The notes beneath the pieces were generated by a model. The model was not told the origin of the DNA. It was given only the letters and a program-made list of their open reading frames with translations, and did not search any database. This document shows, in pieces, positions 1-9,304 of a stretch of 64,000 bases of DNA. The first letter of the stretch is position 1. Every line of letters begins with the position of its first letter. The translations under genes were made by a program, and so were the position numbers. Source of the stretch: Tropicibacter oceani (GTDB taxonomy: Bacteria > Pseudomonadota > Alphaproteobacteria > Rhodobacterales > Rhodobacteraceae); contig NZ_CP124616.1 of assembly GCF_029958925.1 (NCBI RefSeq), forward strand, positions 2,046,001 to 2,110,000. The letters are read 5' to 3'.

Positions 1-640
1 AGGCGCGCACCGGCAGCGACACCCCGGAAATCGAGGCAAAGCGCGCGTTGTCAAAGGTCAGCGGCACAAGCGCGGGGCGGGTTTCGGTCACCGCGTGATC
101 GAACTGGCGCGCGATGTCATAGGCCAGCCCGGTGGCGCCCATCTTGGGGATCGACTTGCCGCCGGTGGCCACGACCAGGTTGCGCGCCACAACGCTTTCG
201 CGCCGCCCCTCGCGGTCCAGCGCCACATGGAACAGCCCGTCCGCATGGCGCAGCCCCTTGACCTCGGTCTTCAGCCAAAGCGCGGCCCCCGCCTTGTCCA
301 TCTGCGCGCGCAACATGGCCACGATCTGCGTCGCCTTGTCATCGCAGAACAACTGGCCCAGCGTTTTCTCGTGCCAGGCGATGCCATGCTGCCCTACCAG
401 GTCCAGGAAATCCCACTGCGTATAGCGCGCCAGCGCGGATTTGTGGAAATGCGGGTTGCCGCCCAGAAAGGCCTGCGCATCGCAATGCATGTTGGTGAAA
501 TTGCAGCGCCCGCCACCGGAAATGCGGATCTTTTCCCCCGGCGCCTTGGCGTGATCCACAACCAGAACACCCGGCCCTGCATGGGCCGCCGCCATCATGC
601 CGGCCGCGCCGGCGCCAAGGATCAAAGTTTCAACCTGCAT
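1..640 (-). CDS. HI0933/BaiN-type FAD flavoprotein (partial, C-terminus outside window)
   Basis: Reading the minus strand from the ATG at 640 gives a protein that opens with the dinucleotide-binding motif ILGAGAAGMMAA, followed by a short acidic strand end and the conserved block ISGGGRCNFTN. Further in it has VVATGGKSIPKMGATG. These are hallmarks of the HI0933/YhiN (BaiN) family of predicted FAD- or NAD-dependent oxidoreductases of about 390 residues. About 213 residues are visible; the rest lies beyond the left window edge. The physiological substrate of this family in Proteobacteria is not settled, so only the fold and cofactor class are called. Downstream sdaA is on the same strand but 115 bp away, across a short interspersed repeat. 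Confidence 0.85.
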   Translation of the reverse strand, partial: MQVETLILGAGAAGMMAAAHAGPGVLVVDHAKAPGEKIRISGGGRCNFTNMHCDAQAFLGGNPHFHKSALARYTQWDFLDLVGQHGIAWHEKTLGQLFCDDKATQIVAMLRAQMDKAGAALWLKTEVKGLRHADGLFHVALDREGRRESVVARNLVVATGGKSIPKMGATGLAYDIARQFDHAVTETRPALVPLTFDNARFASISGVSLPVRA

Positions 641-699
641 GGCGCCCCAGTCTCATCTAACGCCGATCAAGGCAAGCCCATCTGACCAAACGCACCTGC

Positions 700-735
700 G
701 CTTCTTCTTGGTGCAAATACTCCCGCCGGAGGCCT
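700..735 (-). repeat. interspersed GC-rich repeat, copy 1
   Basis: Read on the minus strand this carries CCTCCGGCGGGAGTATTT followed by CCAAGAAGAAG. The same core recurs at 28838-28873 and, in a variant, at 13185-13243. It sits between the sdaA stop and the flavoprotein start. The arms CCTCCGGCGGGAG can fold on themselves. Confidence 0.6.
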
Positions 736-755
736 CGCCATCCCCGGGCGCCGCT

Positions 756-2129
756 TCAGCAATTGGGCACATTCACCGCCAAGCCGCCCAGCGACGTTTC
801 CTTGTATTTCTCGTGCATGTCCTGACCGGTCTGGCGCATCGTCTCGATCGCCGAATCGAGCGGTACGAAATGCTGCCCGTCGCCGCGCAGCGCCAGCGAC
901 GCCGCCGACACCGCCTTGATGGCGCCCAGCCCGTTGCGCTCGATGCAGGGAACCTGGACAAGCCCTTTGACCGGATCGCAGGTCATGCCCAGATGATGCT
1001 CCAACGCGATCTCGGCGGCGTTCTCGATCTGCTCGGGGGTGCCGCCCATCACCGCGCACAGCCCCGCCGCCGCCATGGCCGCCGCGCTGCCGACCTCGGC
1101 CTGACAGCCCGCTTCGGCCCCCGAAATGGAGGCGTTGTATTTCACCAGCCCGCCAATCGCCGCCGCGGTCAGCAGGAAATCAGGGATGCCGCTGCGCGAC
1201 GCGCCCGGGCAATGGTCCAGCCAATAGCGGATCGTCGCGGGCACCACGCCCGCCGCGCCATTGGTCGGCGCGGTGACCACCTGCCCACCGGCGGCGTTTT
1301 CCTCGTTCACCGCCATGGCGTAAACGCTCATCCAGTCGTTGATGGTGTGGGGCGCTTGCAGGTTCATGCCGCGCTCGGCCATCAACTGGTCGTGGATGCC
1401 CTTGGCCCGCCGCCGCACTTTCAGCCCGCCGGGCAGGATGCCGGTGCCTTCCAGCCCACGCTCGATACAGCTGTTCATCACTTCCCAGATCCGCGCGATG
1501 CCATCGTCCAGATCGCGCGCGGGGCGGCGCGACAGTTCGTTGGCGCGCTTCATCTGCGCGATGCTCTTGCCCGAGGCGGCGGCCATCTGCAGCATTTCGG
1601 CAGCGGATTTGAACGGGTAGGGCACCGGCGCGCCCTCATCCGTGTCCTTGCCGGCGGCCAGTTCGGCTTCGGTCAGGACAAAACCGCCGCCGATGGAATA
1701 ATAGGTATCCTGCAAGATCACGTCGCCCTGCGCGTCGGTCGCCATCAGGATCATGCCATTGGCATGGCCGGGCAGGGCAGGGCCGAAATCGAATTTGAGG
1801 TCTTCCTTGGGGTTGAACTTCAGCGGCGGCAGCCCCTCGGGCGTTACCTCGCCGGTCTCGGCAATCCGCGTAAGCGCGGCCTCGGCCTTGTCATGGTCAT
1901 AGCGGTCGGGGGCAAACCCGGCGAGGCCCAGCACCGTGGCGCGGTCGGTCGCATGCCCAACGCCGGTAAAGGCCAGTGATCCATGCAGCGATGCGCGCAG
2001 CCCATGCGCCGTGAACGGCTGGGCGCGCAACCGGTCAAGGAACCGCGCCCCGGCCACCATCGGCCCCATGGTATGGGACGAGGACGGGCCGACACCCACC
2101 TTGAACATGTCGAAAACCGAAAGAAACAT
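756..2129 (-). CDS. sdaA: L-serine ammonia-lyase (iron-sulfur type)
   Basis: Deaminates L-serine to pyruvate and ammonia in the cytoplasm. The start is the ATG at 2129, giving [20 protein letters not shown], the usual N-terminus of the single-chain bacterial enzyme; a longer reading from 2213 adds 28 unsupported residues. The 457-aa length fits the family. The [4Fe-4S] ligands are visible: Cys342 in EAGCQAEVG, Cys384 in GMTCDP and Cys395 in VPCIERN, and the chain ends in PNC, the C-terminal cysteine known to act as the labile ligand or tail plug in this family. It lies alone on the minus strand, 98 bp from the next gene start region. No regulation is visible. Confidence 0.95.
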   Translation of the reverse strand: MFLSVFDMFKVGVGPSSSHTMGPMVAGARFLDRLRAQPFTAHGLRASLHGSLAFTGVGHATDRATVLGLAGFAPDRYDHDKAEAALTRIAETGEVTPEGLPPLKFNPKEDLKFDFGPALPGHANGMILMATDAQGDVILQDTYYSIGGGFVLTEAELAAGKDTDEGAPVPYPFKSAAEMLQMAAASGKSIAQMKRANELSRRPARDLDDGIARIWEVMNSCIERGLEGTGILPGGLKVRRRAKGIHDQLMAERGMNLQAPHTINDWMSVYAMAVNEENAAGGQVVTAPTNGAAGVVPATIRYWLDHCPGASRSGIPDFLLTAAAIGGLVKYNASISGAEAGCQAEVGSAAAMAAAGLCAVMGGTPEQIENAAEIALEHHLGMTCDPVKGLVQVPCIERNGLGAIKAVSAASLALRGDGQHFVPLDSAIETMRQTGQDMHEKYKETSLGGLAVNVPNC

Positions 2130-2227
2130 GGCGCGCGCTCCGGGATTTGGCTTTGGTCCTGACATAGACCGGATGCGCCCCTGCCCATGTGCCGAAAACG
2201 ACGAAAGGCGCACGAAAGGCGCAGGTG

Positions 2228-2929
2228 TCAGGTTGCGCTGCCTTCAGGCGGATTGGCAAGGCTGGGCGCGGTAAAGGGCGTCGGCCCCAATCCTTCGGCC
2301 CGTTGCGCCGCGCGCGTGGCGGGACGCTGCTCCAGCGCTTGCGCCATCTCCCACAGGGCGGGATGGGACTGGATGTCGAACCAGCCGGTCTGCCCTTGCG
2401 GGTAAAGCGCGCTCCACCGCATCAGGGCGGCCAGATAGATGTCCAACACATTGGGCGCGTCGCCGCCGAAATAGTCATCGCCGCTTTGCACCAGCGCCGT
2501 ATCCAGCAGGTGGAAATCGCCGCGCAGCCGGGCCCGCAGGGTGGCGCGCAGCGCGCTTTGCGCCGATGGCTCGGCCCCGGCGTATTTTTCGGGGTAGAAG
2601 GTCATGCGCAGCCCGGCGTGTACGGTGTTGGACACGAAGAACAGCCACTTGAGGAAATCGCCGCGCTCTGGCGCATCCGGTGCCGGGGCCATCCGGCCAT
2701 GGCGATCGGCCAGCCACAGCACGATTGCCCCGGTTTCGAAGATAACGCCCTGCGGGGTTTCCAGCGCCGGGATCAGGCCGGCAGGGTTGATGGAACGATA
2801 GGCGGCGCTGTCCTGGGCGCGCTGGCTGCGATCCACCAGCCGGGTGGAATAGGCAAGGCCAAGCTCCTCCAGGACAATCCGCACGATCAACGAGGCATTG
2901 TCGGGCGCGTAATGCAGAACAAGGGTCAT
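2228..2929 (-). CDS. glutathione S-transferase family protein
   Basis: The 233-aa product starts at the ATG at 2929 (MTLVLHYAPDNASLIVRIVLEE), a typical thioredoxin-like GST N-domain in which Ser (NASLIVR) is in place for the catalytic residue of beta/theta-like GSTs. NPAGLIPALETPQG contains the cis-proline before the glutathione-gamma-glutamyl site, and FETGAIVLWLAD completes the N-domain. The helical C-domain follows from about residue 90. It probably conjugates or reduces small electrophiles with glutathione in the cytoplasm; the substrate cannot be read. A longer reading from 3001 has no supporting signal. The next gene, rpiA, is divergent. Confidence 0.85.
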   Translation of the reverse strand: MTLVLHYAPDNASLIVRIVLEELGLAYSTRLVDRSQRAQDSAAYRSINPAGLIPALETPQGVIFETGAIVLWLADRHGRMAPAPDAPERGDFLKWLFFVSNTVHAGLRMTFYPEKYAGAEPSAQSALRATLRARLRGDFHLLDTALVQSGDDYFGGDAPNVLDIYLAALMRWSALYPQGQTGWFDIQSHPALWEMAQALEQRPATRAAQRAEGLGPTPFTAPSLANPPEGSAT

Positions 2930-3073
2930 GTGGCAGGACCCTATCCAGCTTTGCGGCGGACGCCAGTGCAAAACGGGGCGGCGGGCGCGGATTGCGCCCA
3001 ATTGTCTCTCGCCCCCGCCGGGGTTGCGTCCTATAAGGGCGGCGCTGCCAACCGTTCAGGACAGGGGATGACA

Positions 3074-3856
3074 ATGACCGGAGAGCTTTCGCCAATCGAC
3101 AAGGCCAAATTCGTGGCCGCCAAACGCGCCGCCGAATTCGTCGAGGACGGCATGCGCGTCGGACTTGGAACCGGATCGACCGCCGCCTGGCTGGTGCGCT
3201 GCCTTGGCGAGATGGTCCGCGAAGACGGGCTGAAGATCCGCGGCGTGCCGACCTCGACCCGCACAGCCGATCTGGCCCGCGACGTCGGGATCGAGGTGAT
3301 TTCGCTGGACGAGGCCAAGTGGCTGGATCTGACCATCGACGGCGCCGATGAATTCGACAGCAACCTGTCGCTGATCAAGGGCGGCGGCGGCGCGCTGCTG
3401 CAGGAAAAGATCGTGGCGACCGCCAGCGACCAGATGATCGTGATCGCCGACGCCGCCAAAGAGGTGGAACACCTTGGCAGCTTTCCGTTGCCGGTTGAGG
3501 TGATCCCCTTTGGCTGGCAGACCACGCAGGCCCTGATCGAGGAAACCATGGTGTCGATGGACGTGATGGGCCGCCAGACCAGCCTGCGCATGAACGGCGA
3601 CCGGGCCTTTGTCACCGACGAAGGCAACCATATTCTTGACCTGCACCTGGGCCGCATCGGCAACCCGCGCCAGATGGCGATGGTGCTGAACCAGATCCCG
3701 GGCGTCGTCGAAAACGGTCTGTTCATCGACATTTGCGACCAGGTGGTGATCGGCTATGGCGATGGCCGCGTCGAAGTGCGCGACATCAACGCCGGCACCG
3801 TGTCCGAAGGCCGCGTCGATTTCGTCGAGGACGACAACCTGTTCAAGGACATCTGA
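3074..3856 (+). CDS. rpiA: ribose-5-phosphate isomerase A
   Basis: Interconverts ribose-5-phosphate and ribulose-5-phosphate in the pentose phosphate pathway. The 260-aa protein has the family motifs GLGTGSTAAWLV near residue 32 (phosphate loop), DGADEFD near 95, and KGGGGALLQEKI near 105, which carries the catalytic and substrate-contacting residues. Two ATGs lie six bases apart (3068 and 3074). AGGGG at 3063-3067 abuts the first but stands 6 nt before the second, so 3074 is preferred. It is longer than the 219-aa E. coli enzyme at both ends, as is usual in alphaproteobacteria. Divergent from the GST gene. Confidence 0.95.
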   Translation: MTGELSPIDKAKFVAAKRAAEFVEDGMRVGLGTGSTAAWLVRCLGEMVREDGLKIRGVPTSTRTADLARDVGIEVISLDEAKWLDLTIDGADEFDSNLSLIKGGGGALLQEKIVATASDQMIVIADAAKEVEHLGSFPLPVEVIPFGWQTTQALIEETMVSMDVMGRQTSLRMNGDRAFVTDEGNHILDLHLGRIGNPRQMAMVLNQIPGVVENGLFIDICDQVVIGYGDGRVEVRDINAGTVSEGRVDFVEDDNLFKDI

Positions 3857-3953
3857 TCGCGCGCGGTCCGGGATGGCCGGTCCGGTTTTCCCGGCTTTCC
3901 CTGCGCGCAGACATCAGGCTACTCTTGCCCCATCCTGGGCAGGAGTAATCCCC

Positions 3954-4601
3954 ATGCGTTCCATGGTCCGCAGCATCATCCTTTTCCTCTTCGTGGCGGG
4001 TCCCTTGTGGGCGCAGGACCTGCGCGGCACCCAGGCCCCGATCCCCGATGCGGTCTGGGCGCGGATGGACGGCGTGTCATGGCATGCCGGGATGGGTTGC
4101 CCGGGTCGCGAGGCGCTGCGCCTGTTGTCCATCCCGCATCTGGATTTCCAGGGGCAAGGCGCCGTGGGCGAGATGATCGTCGCCGCCGATGTGGCAGAGG
4201 ATGTGCTCGATATCTTTGCCGATCTTCATGCAGCCGGTTTTCAGATCGAATTGATGCGCCCCGTGCATCTGTTCATGGGCGACGATGGCCGGTCGATGGC
4301 GGCAAACAACACCAGCGCCTTCAACTGCCGGGTGGTCGGCGGCACCAACCGGTTGTCGCAGCACGCCTTTGGCAAGGCGATGGACATCAACCCGGTGCAA
4401 AACCCCTATGTCAAAGGCGGCTATACCTCGCCCGAGGCGGGGAAATCCTTTGACGGTGCCGATGAACGCACCGGCGATGTGCCGGGGATCGTGTTGCCGG
4501 ACGGGCCGGTGACCCGCGCCTTCAAGGCGCGCGGCTGGGGCTGGGGCGGCGATTGGTCTTCGTCCCGCGACTACCAGCATTTTTCGCAGAACGGTCGCTA
4601 G
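3954..4601 (+). CDS. secreted M15-family D-Ala-D-Ala carboxypeptidase-like peptidase
   Basis: A 215-aa protein with a signal peptide (MRSMVRSIILFLFVAGPLWA, cleavage expected after residue 20), so it acts in the periplasm. It carries the zinc signature SQHAFGKAMD, with His137 and Asp144 as ligands, and the second histidine element YQHF with His209 near the C-terminus, as in VanY/DacY-like M15 peptidases that trim peptidoglycan stem peptides. AGGAG at 3941-3945 lies 8 nt before the ATG. It follows rpiA by 97 bp and precedes gor by 136 bp, with no obvious shared task. The exact bond cleaved is inferred from family only. Confidence 0.85.
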   Translation: MRSMVRSIILFLFVAGPLWAQDLRGTQAPIPDAVWARMDGVSWHAGMGCPGREALRLLSIPHLDFQGQGAVGEMIVAADVAEDVLDIFADLHAAGFQIELMRPVHLFMGDDGRSMAANNTSAFNCRVVGGTNRLSQHAFGKAMDINPVQNPYVKGGYTSPEAGKSFDGADERTGDVPGIVLPDGPVTRAFKARGWGWGGDWSSSRDYQHFSQNGR

Positions 4602-4737
4602 GCGGGCGCGGGGCGCGGGTTGCGCCCCATGCCAGCCGTGACACCATCGTGAAGGCCCGTGGCCCGGCGACACCTAGCGTCTGGTCAACCGCTGCCCCAT
4701 GTGAAATACCCAATCCAAGACGGCCAAAGGAAGACCC

Positions 4738-6183
4738 ATGAGCGATTTCGACTATGATCTCTTTGTAATCGGCGGCGGTTCGGGCGGGGTGCGCGCGGCG
4801 CGCGTCGCGGCGGGCGAAACCGGGGCCAAGGTCGCCCTGGCCGAAGAGGACCGCTATGGCGGCACCTGCGTGATCCGCGGCTGCGTGCCGAAAAAGCTGA
4901 TGGTCTTTGCCAGCGAATACGCCCATGCCCCCGCCGAGGCGCGCGCCTATGGCTGGGACATCGCGGATGGCACCTTTGACTGGACCAACTTCCGGACCAA
5001 GCTCGAGGCTGAGCTGGACCGCCTTGAAGGGGTCTATCGCAGGCTGCTGGCGGGATCGGGTGTGGAAACCTTTGACGCCCGCGCGCGGCTGAAGGATGCC
5101 CACACCGTCGAGCTGTCCACAGGCGAGATCAAGACCGCCAAGCACATCCTGATCGCCACCGGCGGGCGCCCGGTGCGCCCCGACATGCCCAATGCGCATC
5201 TGGGCATGGTTTCGGACGACATCTTTCACCTTGATGCACTGCCCAAATCGGTGCTGATCATCGGCGGCGGCTATATCGCCTGTGAATTTGCATGCATTCT
5301 CAACGGTCTGGGGGTCGAGGTCACGCAATACTATCGCGGTGCGCAGATCCTGCGCGGCTTTGACGAAGAGGCGCGCGGGCTGATCGCCGAGTCGATGAAA
5401 GAACGCGGCATCGACCTGCACACCGGCACCAACATCGTCGAAATGCATTGTGACGAAGCGGGCGAACAGGGCATGGATGCCCCGGTCGAGGCAACGCAAT
5501 ATGGCGGCACCGATGGCGTCAAGGAGGTCCGCAAGGTCGGCGCTCCGATCCGGGTCAAGGCGACCAACGGCAAAATCCGCGACTTTGACGCGGTGTTCTT
5601 TGCCACCGGGCGCAAGCCGAACACGGCGGACATGGGGCTGGAGGATCTTGGGATCGAGCTGGGCCGCAATGGCCAGATCGTCGTGGACGACTACAGCCAG
5701 ACCAAGGTGCCCTCGGTTTACGCCATTGGCGATGTGACCGACCGGGTCAACCTGACCCCGGTGGCGATCCGCGAAGGCATGGCCTTTGTCGAAACCGTGT
5801 TCAAGGGCAACCCGACCAAGGTGGATCACGACCTGATCCCTTCGGCCGTCTTCACCCAGCCCGAACTGGGCACCGTCGGCCTGACCGAGGAAGAGGCGCG
5901 CGACCAGGAAGAGATCGAGGTCTACTGCACCTCGTTCCGGCCCATGCAGACCGCCTTTGCCGAGCGCCCCGACCGGGTGCTGATGAAGCTGATCGTGTCC
6001 AAGGCCACGCGCAAGGTGCTGGGCTGTCATATCGTCGCGCCGGGAGCGGGTGAAATGATCCAGCTGGCGGGCATCGCGGTCAAGATGGGCGCAACCAAGG
6101 AAGACTTTGACCGGACCGTGGCGGTACACCCCACCATGTCCGAGGAAATCGTGACGATGCGAAACCCGGTGCGCAGCGCTTGA
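4738..6183 (+). CDS. gor: glutathione-disulfide reductase
   Basis: NADPH-dependent flavoenzyme that reduces GSSG to GSH in the cytoplasm. The N-terminus has FAD motif VIGGGSGGVRAAR, then the redox-active disulfide GGTCVIRGCVPKK (Cys44 and Cys49), the NAD(P)-binding motif IIGGGYIACEFA, FFATGRKPN, YAIGDVTDRVNLTPVA, and the C-terminal dimer-interface catalytic histidine in VAVHPTMSEE. At 481 aa it is slightly longer than the 450-aa E. coli enzyme because of an insert around residues 240-275 rich in Glu and Lys between strands of the NADP domain. AAAGGAAG precedes the ATG. It complements the GST and glutathione peroxidase elsewhere in the window. Confidence 0.95.
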   Translation: MSDFDYDLFVIGGGSGGVRAARVAAGETGAKVALAEEDRYGGTCVIRGCVPKKLMVFASEYAHAPAEARAYGWDIADGTFDWTNFRTKLEAELDRLEGVYRRLLAGSGVETFDARARLKDAHTVELSTGEIKTAKHILIATGGRPVRPDMPNAHLGMVSDDIFHLDALPKSVLIIGGGYIACEFACILNGLGVEVTQYYRGAQILRGFDEEARGLIAESMKERGIDLHTGTNIVEMHCDEAGEQGMDAPVEATQYGGTDGVKEVRKVGAPIRVKATNGKIRDFDAVFFATGRKPNTADMGLEDLGIELGRNGQIVVDDYSQTKVPSVYAIGDVTDRVNLTPVAIREGMAFVETVFKGNPTKVDHDLIPSAVFTQPELGTVGLTEEEARDQEEIEVYCTSFRPMQTAFAERPDRVLMKLIVSKATRKVLGCHIVAPGAGEMIQLAGIAVKMGATKEDFDRTVAVHPTMSEEIVTMRNPVRSA

Positions 6184-6255
6184 ATTTCAGACGAAAACGC
6201 ACAGGTTAAGCTGCAACAGCAGTGAATTGAAAAGACCAAGGAAGGAAACGGCTTC

Positions 6256-7389
6256 ATGGCAGGAAACAGCGGCGGCCCCTGGGGGGGCGGCGGTGGCTCG
6301 CAAGGGGGCGGCAATGGCCGGCCTCCGCAGAACGGTGGCGGCGGGCGCAGGCCTGACGACAACAACCAGATCCCCGAGATCGACGAGCTGATGAAAAAGG
6401 GCCAGGAACGGCTGCGCGTGCTGATGGGCGGCGGCGGCAATTCCGGGCGCGGCACCGGCGGTGGCGGCGGACAGGGACCCAGCTTTGGCAAGGGGACCGT
6501 GGGGCTTGGCATCGTGGCGCTGGTCGGGCTTTGGGCCTTTGGCAGCTTTTACACCGTGCGTCCCGAAGAACAGTCGGTCGAGCTTTTCCTGGGCGAATAC
6601 TCCAGCACCGGCAATCCGGGTCTGAACTTTGCGCCCTGGCCTTTCGTGACCTATGACGTGGTCAACGTGACCTCGGAACGGACCGAGGCCATCGGCAGCG
6701 GCCGGGCTGGCAACGACGGGCTGATGCTGACCACCGATGCCAACATCGTGGACATCGAATTCCAGGTGGTCTGGAACATCAGCGACCCCGCCAAGCTGCT
6801 GTTCAACATCGCAGAGCCGACGGAAACCGTGCAGGCGGTGTCCGAATCCGCCATGCGCGAAATCATCGCGGCCAGCAACCTTGCGCCGATCCTCAACCGC
6901 GACCGGGGCCTGATCGCCCAGACCGCCGAAGAGCAGATCCAGGCGACGCTGGACGAATACGACTCGGGGATCACCGTGGTGCGTGTCAACCTCGACAAGG
7001 CCGACCCCCCGCGCGAGGTGATCGACGCCTTCCGCGAAGTGCAGGCCGCCGAACAGGAACGTGACCGGCTGGAACGCCAGGCCGACGCCTATGCCAACCG
7101 TGTGGTGGCCGAGGCGCGTGGTCAGGCGGCACAGACCGTGCAGGTTGCCGAAGGCTACCGCGCACGGGTCGTCAACGAAGCCCTGGGTGAGGCCAGCCGC
7201 TTTTCCGCGGTTCTGACCGAATACCAGAAGGCCCCCGAAGTGACCCGTCGCCGTCTGTACCTGGAAACCATGGAAAACGTTCTGGGCGATGTCGACAAGA
7301 TGATCCTCGATCAGTCGCTGACCGGATCGGATGGGGGCGGCATCGTTCCCTACCTGCCGCTGAACGAGCTGCGCCGGGGGGAGAACTGA
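6256..7389 (+). CDS. hflK: FtsH protease modulator subunit HflK
   Basis: A 377-aa SPFH/prohibitin-family membrane protein. The first 75 residues are glycine-, glutamine- and asparagine-rich, as usual for HflK; one transmembrane helix follows (about residues 78-98, GIVALVGLWAFGSFYTV), then the SPFH domain (RPEEQSVELFLGEY onward) and a long coiled coil (about residues 255-330) in the periplasm. With HflC it forms a cage around FtsH hexamers and tunes membrane-protein degradation. AAGGAAACGG precedes the ATG. One base separates its stop from hflC, so they are co-translated. Confidence 0.95.
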   Translation: MAGNSGGPWGGGGGSQGGGNGRPPQNGGGGRRPDDNNQIPEIDELMKKGQERLRVLMGGGGNSGRGTGGGGGQGPSFGKGTVGLGIVALVGLWAFGSFYTVRPEEQSVELFLGEYSSTGNPGLNFAPWPFVTYDVVNVTSERTEAIGSGRAGNDGLMLTTDANIVDIEFQVVWNISDPAKLLFNIAEPTETVQAVSESAMREIIAASNLAPILNRDRGLIAQTAEEQIQATLDEYDSGITVVRVNLDKADPPREVIDAFREVQAAEQERDRLERQADAYANRVVAEARGQAAQTVQVAEGYRARVVNEALGEASRFSAVLTEYQKAPEVTRRRLYLETMENVLGDVDKMILDQSLTGSDGGGIVPYLPLNELRRGEN

Positions 7390-7390
7390 T

Positions 7391-8278
7391 ATGCAAAAGA
7401 CAACCTACATCCTGCCGGTTCTGGTGATCGTCCTGGTGGCGGCGCTGTCGTCGGTCTTTGTGGTGGACGAACGCGAAAAGGCGCTTGTGCTTCAGTTCGG
7501 CCAGATCAAGGCCGTCAAGGAAGACCCGGGCCTGGCCTTCAAGATCCCGCTGATCCAGGAGGTCGTGCGCTATGACGACCGTATCCTGTCGCTGGATACC
7601 GAAACCATCGAGGTCACGCCGTCGGACGACCGCCGACTGGTGGTTGACGCCTTTGCCCGGTATCGCATCGCCAACGTGGTGCAATTCCGCCAGGCCGTCA
7701 GCACCGGCGGCACCGCCCAGGCCGAACGCCTTTTGCAGGGCATCCTGAACAACACCATCCGTGGTGTTCTGGGTGCGGATCAGGTGACCTCGGACACGAT
7801 CCTGTCCGAAGACCGCCGCGAACTGATGACCCGCATCCGCGATCAGGCCCGCGCCGAAGCGCTGTCGCTGGGGCTGGACGTGGTCGACGTGCGCCTCAAG
7901 CAGACCAACCTGCCGGCGCAGAACCTCGAGGCGACCTTTGCCCGGATGCGCGCCGAGCGGGAACGCGAAGCGGCGGACGAGATCGCCCGCGGTAACGAAG
8001 CGGCGCAGCGCGTGCGCGCCCTTGCCGACCGGACCGTGGTGGAAACCATGTCCGAGGCCGACAAGGAAGCCAACGTGATCCGAGGCGAGGCTGACGCGGA
8101 ACGCAACGGCATCTTTGCAACGGCCTATGGTGCGGATTCCGAGTTCTTCGCCTTCTATCGGTCGCTTCAGGCCTATGAAAAGGCGTTGAAGGGCGGCAAT
8201 TCGACCATGGTCATGACCCCGGACAGCCAGTTCTTTGACTACTTCAAGAGCGAAACGGCTGGTCCCGCAGGTCAGTGA
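7391..8278 (+). CDS. hflC: FtsH protease modulator subunit HflC
   Basis: A 295-aa SPFH-domain partner of HflK. It has one N-terminal membrane anchor (ILPVLVIVLVAALSSVFVV), the start of the SPFH fold at DEREKALVLQFGQIK, and a charged coiled coil at about residues 180-225 (RAEREREAADEIARG). It lacks the Gly-rich extension that distinguishes HflK. The stop codon overlaps the GTG start of the next gene by four bases (GTGA), and hflK ends one base upstream, so hflK-hflC-DUF2065 form one tight transcription unit. Confidence 0.95.
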   Translation: MQKTTYILPVLVIVLVAALSSVFVVDEREKALVLQFGQIKAVKEDPGLAFKIPLIQEVVRYDDRILSLDTETIEVTPSDDRRLVVDAFARYRIANVVQFRQAVSTGGTAQAERLLQGILNNTIRGVLGADQVTSDTILSEDRRELMTRIRDQARAEALSLGLDVVDVRLKQTNLPAQNLEATFARMRAEREREAADEIARGNEAAQRVRALADRTVVETMSEADKEANVIRGEADAERNGIFATAYGADSEFFAFYRSLQAYEKALKGGNSTMVMTPDSQFFDYFKSETAGPAGQ

Positions 8279-8466
8279 CCGGGTCCGACATACTGACGGG
8301 GATCGCCATGGTCCTCGTGATCGAGGGGCTGGTGTACGCACTGGCCCCTTCGCTTGTCGAACGCCTGCTTGAGGCGCTGCGCGAGATGCCGCTGGAATCG
8401 CGGCGTGCGCTGGGGTTGGTGACACTGGCGACAGGGCTGGTGATCCTGTGGCTGGTCAAGGGCTAG
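8275..8466 (+). CDS. DUF2065 (YjeT-like) small membrane protein
   Basis: A 63-aa protein with two hydrophobic segments (ILTGIAMVLVIEGLVYALAP and ALGLVTLATGLVILWLV) separated by a short amphipathic stretch, matching the DUF2065/YjeT family. It starts with GTG inside the last codons of hflC (GTGA overlap), the same position yjeT homologues have next to hflKC in many Proteobacteria. The function is unknown; the constant neighbourhood suggests a role with the HflKC-FtsH complex or inner-membrane quality control, which is inference from context. Confidence 0.85.
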   Translation: MTGSDILTGIAMVLVIEGLVYALAPSLVERLLEALREMPLESRRALGLVTLATGLVILWLVKG

Positions 8467-8482
8467 GGCCAGGGCGGCCCGT

Positions 8483-9064
8483 TCAGCCCAAGGCCCTTGC
8501 GATGCGGGCCTTGAAACGGGCCAGCCGCGCCGGGGCGACAGTCTCGGCCTGGTAAAGCGACACAAAGCTCAGGCGGCACCCCTTGGTGCAGGGGCCGATC
8601 AGCGCGTGTTTGATCACCCGTTTCACCGGGCGGCGCAGCACCAGCCAATCGACCCACCAGGGCGACCCCAGCGTCGTGACGACCACCACCCGTTTCAGGG
8701 CCAGCAACCGCGGCGTGATCGGGCCAAAGCCGCTGCTGTGGTCAAAGGCCACGCCCGGCGCCCAGATCCTGTCAAACCAGCCTTTCAGAATGGCCGGCAC
8801 GCCGAACCACCAGGTCGGAAACACCAGGACCAGTTGCTCGGCCTGTGCCAGATCGGCGGCCATGGCGGCGGGGGGCGTGCCGGATGGCCCGGTGTGATAG
8901 CCGCGGCGCTCGGCTTTGGTCAGGGCGGGCTGAAAGCCGCTGGCATAAAGGTCGCACAGGGTCACTTCGTGGCCCTTGTCCGCCAGCTGTTCGGCGACAA
9001 AGCCCCCCAGATGCTGGCACAGGCTGTCCGCAAGCGGATGGGCGGTGACGATCAGCGTTTTCAT
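8483..9064 (-). CDS. NAD(P)H-dependent flavodoxin-fold oxidoreductase
   Basis: A 193-aa protein of the Flavodoxin_2 family (NQO1/KefF/MdaB relatives). It opens MKTLIVTAHPLADSLCQHL, where TAHP and the following Ser bind FMN or FAD phosphate. LVFPTWWFGVPAILKGWFDR is the classic flavin and quinone pocket of the family, and a GSPWWVDW element follows. It probably reduces quinones or nitro compounds by two electrons. The start is the ATG at 9064; the codon just before it (TTG) is an alternative. It is convergent with hflKC and divergent from the DegP-type gene. Confidence 0.85.
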   Translation of the reverse strand: MKTLIVTAHPLADSLCQHLGGFVAEQLADKGHEVTLCDLYASGFQPALTKAERRGYHTGPSGTPPAAMAADLAQAEQLVLVFPTWWFGVPAILKGWFDRIWAPGVAFDHSSGFGPITPRLLALKRVVVVTTLGSPWWVDWLVLRRPVKRVIKHALIGPCTKGCRLSFVSLYQAETVAPARLARFKARIARALG

Positions 9065-9232
9065 CAAGCAGGGCTTTCGGGTTTGGAAAAATGGTGCGCA
9101 GGGTTAGGTTTAGCCCCGCAAATGGCCCGCGTCGACCGCGTTTGACAGGGGGCGATCGGCGTCTTGCCGCCCTCACAGTTGCGCGAGGTCGGGATTTCCT
9201 GCCTTTGGTGTTGCGCAATCGCACCTATCTTT

Positions 9233-9243
9233 GTCACAGTGAC
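9233..9243. promoter_or_regulatory. 11-bp perfect dyad upstream of degP
   Basis: GTCACAGTGAC reads identically on both strands apart from its central base and lies 62 bp before the GTG start of the DegP-type gene, in the divergent interval. It could be an operator, but no regulator or promoter hexamers could be assigned. Confidence 0.25.
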
Positions 9244-9304
9244 TACAGGAGGCAGGCGGCGACGCATTCGACGCGCACCGGCTGGCAGAGACAAGGAGTT
9301 CCAA

